Shown here: positions 60,455-64,000 of the stretch, in pieces
Numbering within the stretch: the stretch's first letter is position 1
Layout: every line of letters begins with the position of its first letter
NCBI GenBank assembly: GCA_963995525.1
Contig: OZ023213.1
Coordinates: forward strand, 41,586,276-41,650,275
Direction of reading: 5' to 3'
Origin: Escarpia spicata
Lineage: Eukaryota > Annelida > Polychaeta > Sabellida > Siboglinidae
Length of the DNA: 64,000 nucleotides
Notes under the pieces: generated by a model
Databases searched by the model: none
What the model was told of the DNA's origin: nothing
Seen by the model: only the letters and a program-made list of their open reading frames with translations
Translations under genes and position numbers: made by a program

Positions 60455-62488
60455 ATGGATCTTGCTCAATTGATTGAGTTAGGCGAGAAGTTAGGGTTAA
60501 CAGGTCCCGAACTTCAGGCATTTGTTCGCGATGAACAAGGAACCGCCCGGGCTGAGAGAAAGGCCGCTCGCGAGGCGGAGAAAGAGAGGCTCTAGGCCGA
60601 GCTCCGAGAAAAGTAGGCGGCAAGGCAGGCCGATATGGAGATACGCGCGAGTGAAATGGAGCATGAAGAAAAGATGGCCAGGCTCCACAACGAGGCTACG
60701 ACCGTAGAGAACCGAGATTCGGTGAGTAATGCTTCAGCCATTACTAAGGGAATCCGTAGTCCTCCGTTACCCTGTTTTAACGAAGACAAAGATTCGATTG
60801 ATGTATATCTCCAGCGATTTGAAAGATATGCTGAAAACCAGGGTTGGGAGCGTGAGAATTACGCTATATTTCTGAGCGCATTGTTATCCAGTCATGCACT
60901 GGAAGTTTATTCCCGTTCCCCAATTTCCGTGGCCAACGATTATGACCAGTAAAGCAAGCATTGCTAGGATGGTACCGACTGACTGTAGGCGATTTTCGTA
61001 AGAAGCTTTACACCTGTTCTCTAAATTCGACCGAAACAGTGTCGCAGTATTTTGCTCGTATGGAGCATTATTTGACTCAGTGGATTTCTTTGTCAAACAT
61101 TAATGAGTCTTTCGAGGGTCTTAAGGAACTCATTCTGAGAAAGCAATTCTTGTTTATGTGCCTAGGGAACTGTCCGTGTTTCTGAGAGAACACAAACCGA
61201 TGGGGAAAGAGAATTTGTTTAGAGTTGGTGAGAACATTTACAGATGCCCATTCATCATATGGTAAACGGGAAAATCGTAGAGACCGAGTCCGACCCACTC
61301 TCGTCCCTTCACCCGTCCCGAAAAGTAGATCAGGGGAGGGGAGATACCCTATTTCTAGCCCTACCCTGCGGCCCGTTCCTCCGCCGCGTACATGTTTCCT
61401 TTGTAATCGGCCAGGTCACATCGCGAGACAGTGTACAGTGGGAGTGCAGAATAGGAATCCTCCACCGCAAAGGATGAAACCAGTGGTTGGGAATTGTGCA
61501 GTTGTGCTAAACCAGAATTCCCCTAGTCACCAATGTCCTGTGGGTGGGACTGATGTCACGTTGCAATGTGGATGTAAGATCCCCGTAATTGCTAGTGCTT
61601 GTGCACAACATGACTACAGTTGTAGAGGGGTATGTGGGGAGATCCCCAGTGAAAGTACTACGCGACAGCGGGTGTAACGGAGTCGTTGTACGACGTAGCC
61701 TAGTTCCGGAAGATCAGTTAACTGGGAAAACCAGTCTCTATGCTGATGGACCGATCCGTCATTGAAGTCCCGACTGCCCGGTGCTATGTGAGAGGAGTTC
61801 TCACATAGTTCTCACATAGGGCTTCAATTTCTCCTGTGAAATTGAAGCCCTATGTCTAAACAACCCCGTTTATGATTTAGTAATTGGCAATGTTGATGAA
61901 CTAAATTTGCCCTGTTCCGATAACAGTGAAGGTTCTCCTTTTCGAGTAACCAAGTCAGATAGTGTCCCCGTTACAGTTGAGGCCCCTTTGAATGACACCC
62001 CAATCACTGGTTGTGCTGTAGAAACCCGTGCTCAACGGGAGCGCCTTTCCAACCCACAAAACCTTTGATAGTGCCTCAAGTTGTTGGTGCGAGTATATCC
62101 GCCGATGATTTCTTCAGAGTGCAAAAGGGGGATGAGACCTTGAAGAAATGCTTTGATTCGGCTGAAGAGACTAAAGGGAAACCTAAGGGAAAACAAACAA
62201 GTCAATTCGTGATCAAAAGGGGGCTGCTTTATTGTCTGTATCATTCGCGCGAAACCGTTCATCCGACTTCTCGATCGTTTGCGACAGGGCAAGACCTCTC
62301 GATCGAATTCGTAGCGGCTGGCGGTAAGCGTCTACTGCCCGGCTTCGTCTTCCAGTTGTACGAAGGCAATCGTCAAGTGCCCGGCTTCATCACTCGTGCG
62401 GCCGAGATACACCGTTCTAATTGTGTTCTGAGCTCGGCGTCTCGACTTCAACGAATGTTCGTATATATTCGAGATGGGACTAGCCCAG
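60455..62488 (+). pseudogene. Unit 19 gag-pro-pol pseudogene, type C
   Basis: It has the C loss (about 61159), the 14-base deletion and the retained 13 bases. GACAAAGATTCG (about 60784) is a private silent change. Confidence 0.87.
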
Positions 62489-63014
62489 TGTCAATGTGTA
62501 TTTTCTGATTGAATGTATCTATTATTTGCTGTATTATGATTGGTAGTTATCTGTGTTTTGAAGTGAGGTATTTTTACCCTTGAAGTATTCACATATATAT
62601 GTATATATGTGTGTGTGTTGTAACAGATTACTGTAATGAGAGTCCGCGATGACTAGCTTATACTGTGTATTTATATTATGGAAGTTATTCTTAAATAACA
62701 CTTGGCGCCTAGTGTATGATCGTGTAGCGGTATAATCCACCTTAGAAAGGAAGTGGAATTTGATAATCGAAAGACTCAGTGTTATTGTTTATGTTCTATT
62801 AAGATTTGGTTACGGGATTTCTTTATTCTGTTTATTTTGTTAATCGAGATATTTACCAAAAGAAAGATAACTTGTAATAAAGTTTATTAAATTTTCCTCG
62901 TTCTTGGTCGCTTGTTCACGAAAACCGTTCTTTCTCATATGCGTTGACCTTGATATATAAGAACCCTACTAGACTGAGCCATCTAGTGTACGGAGACCTC
63001 GCTAATCCGTGACA
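62489..63014 (+). mobile_element. LTR 19 (subtype a, GTGACA end)
   Basis: Same markers as LTRs 9, 11 and 13. The type D leader of unit 20 follows to 63652, without the GACATATTAG change of units 10 and 12. Confidence 0.65.
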
Positions 63015-63652
63015 TAATTGGGGGCTCGTACGCGGGATTCCGGCGAGGGGGAATTAAAATAACACCTTCGGTCAACGCTATGAATTGCGGGTAACACGTG
63101 ACGGCAACATAGAACATGCCTGAGAACTTAGCTGCACTCTGGTTCCGTGGAATGTCAGCGTTGTTCCGTGGCTAAAGACGAAACCTACATCTATTCCAGT
63201 AGCTGTAGTGTAGGGTAATTCACATGCCCCTTGTCGGTTCTGCCCGGACTTAATTCTGAGTCCCATATGTCTCGTTATATTTATAGTGTGTCATTCACGT
63301 TTTGAGGCATCAGACTTGTTTATTGCAGCAGTAAAGGACCATGAATTAATCGTATAATTATTGTAAGTAGGAGCTTTGTTATTTTTCAGCTGTACGAGGA
63401 AGTTGAATTACTTGTTGCATTTGCCGAGTTGGCAGTGGACAGATTAGTCCCACAGAATGTCCGTGTGTTGATAGTTGACACGACGTGGTTGAAATCGAAT
63501 AGTGGTTTCATTATTCCAGTCTTATGAGAAGATTGGGTGGAGTATTGTAGCGTAGCTAACACTTTTGTGGTTTACAGGTGGTTGACCTTTTGTATTACTT
63601 AAACGTGATATCCGTTTAGTGATTATTTCGTGTGTTGCACTAGTTTGCAAAC

Positions 63653-64000
63653 ATGGATCTTGCTCAATTGATTGAGTTAGGCGAGAAGTTAGGGTTAACA
63701 GGTCCCGAACTTCAGGCATTTGTTCGCGATGAACAAGGAACCGCCCGGGCTGAGCGACAGGCCGCTCGCGAGGCGGAGAAAGAGAGGCTCTAGGCCGAGC
63801 TCCGAGAAAAGTAGGCGGCAAGGCAGGCCGATATGGAGATACGCGCGAGTGAAATGGAGCATGAAGAAAAGATGGCCAGGCTCCACAACGAGGCTACGAC
63901 CGTAGAGAACCGAGATTCGGTGAGTAATGCTTCAGCCATTACTAAGGGAATCCGTAGTCCTCCGTTACCCTGTTTTAACGAAGACAAGGATTCGATTGAT
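63653..64000 (+). pseudogene. Unit 20 gag pseudogene, cut by window end
   Basis: The Gag start, both TAG codons and the first part of the capsid region are present, with the Ser-Asp-Arg allele and Ile-Arg-Ser. This fits type D, but the window ends before the distal markers. Confidence 0.8.

Larger units (their letters stand above)
21026..64000 (+). repeat. Right tandem array of degenerate LTR-retrotransposon units (units 7-20)
   Basis: This block has the same unit and orientation as the left block, with steps of 3197, 3201, 3198, 3209, 3198, 3209, 3198, 3196, 3198, 3197, 3197, 3216 and 3198 bp. It opens inside an LTR that lacks its first ~148 bp and runs off the window end. Length variation is explained by a few indels: an 8 bp AT-repeat expansion in some LTRs, a 14 bp and a 13 bp deletion in alternative subtypes, a 3 bp insertion in the hairpin region and a 7 bp duplication in unit 18. 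Subtypes C and D alternate in units 7-13 and 18-20, while units 14-17 are A- or B-like. Confidence 0.95.

Noticed and set aside
1..64000. An active retrotransposon, defence system or host gene cluster
   Set aside because: RT, RNase H and the integrase core are absent, gag is interrupted in all copies, and no other gene-like sequence is visible on either strand.

Overview
The window holds no recognisable host gene. Nearly all of it is a head-to-tail array of about 3.2 kb units, each a decayed, internally deleted LTR retrotransposon of the Ty3/gypsy order. The window has 20 internal regions (the first and last cut by its edges), 19 full-length LTRs and one 5'-truncated LTR. Each unit has one LTR (526 or 534 bp), a leader of about 640 bp that begins with a primer-binding site matching the 3' end of tRNA-Pro, and about 2.03 kb of broken gag-pro-pol remnant. 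Neighbouring units share an LTR, as expected from unequal crossing-over or amplification of a one-LTR circle. The usual unit step is 3198 bp, with small indels giving 3196 to 3216.

The coding remnant runs in this order: a charged coiled-coil Gag start, a capsid region of the SCAN-related kind, one CCHC zinc knuckle, a retropepsin remnant with a DSG motif, and then directly the segment that precedes an integrase domain. No reverse transcriptase or RNase H lies between protease and integrase remnants. Protease followed by integrase is the order described for Gmr1-like Ty3/gypsy elements, whose Gag is also the relative of the SCAN domain. The integrase core, RT and RNase H are missing, so no unit can be autonomous. 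Every unit carries the same two in-frame TAG codons and several shared frameshifts, so the founder was already dead when it was amplified.

Units fall into a few subtypes, arranged largely as dimers. Units 1-4 form two nearly identical 6396 bp dimers (types A and B). Units 7-13 alternate types C and D, and the steps from unit 9 to 11 and 11 to 13 are 6407 bp. Unit 14 is a D/A mosaic, units 15-17 are type B, and units 18-20 return to D, C, D. Subtype-specific indels show mosaicism by recombination or gene conversion.

At 18909-21025 the array is interrupted by a different AT-rich satellite with monomers of about 141 bp in a higher-order repeat of about 1036 bp. The left junction falls exactly at the 3' terminus of an LTR. 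This suggests that the founder element integrated into this satellite and was amplified later. The right junction enters the middle of an LTR, and the array changes subtype across the island.

The sequence is eukaryotic and most likely from an animal, probably an invertebrate given the family, but the window cannot fix the species. A heterochromatic location (pericentromere, sex chromosome or similar) is an inference. Because copies are nearly identical, copy number and order depend on the assembly.
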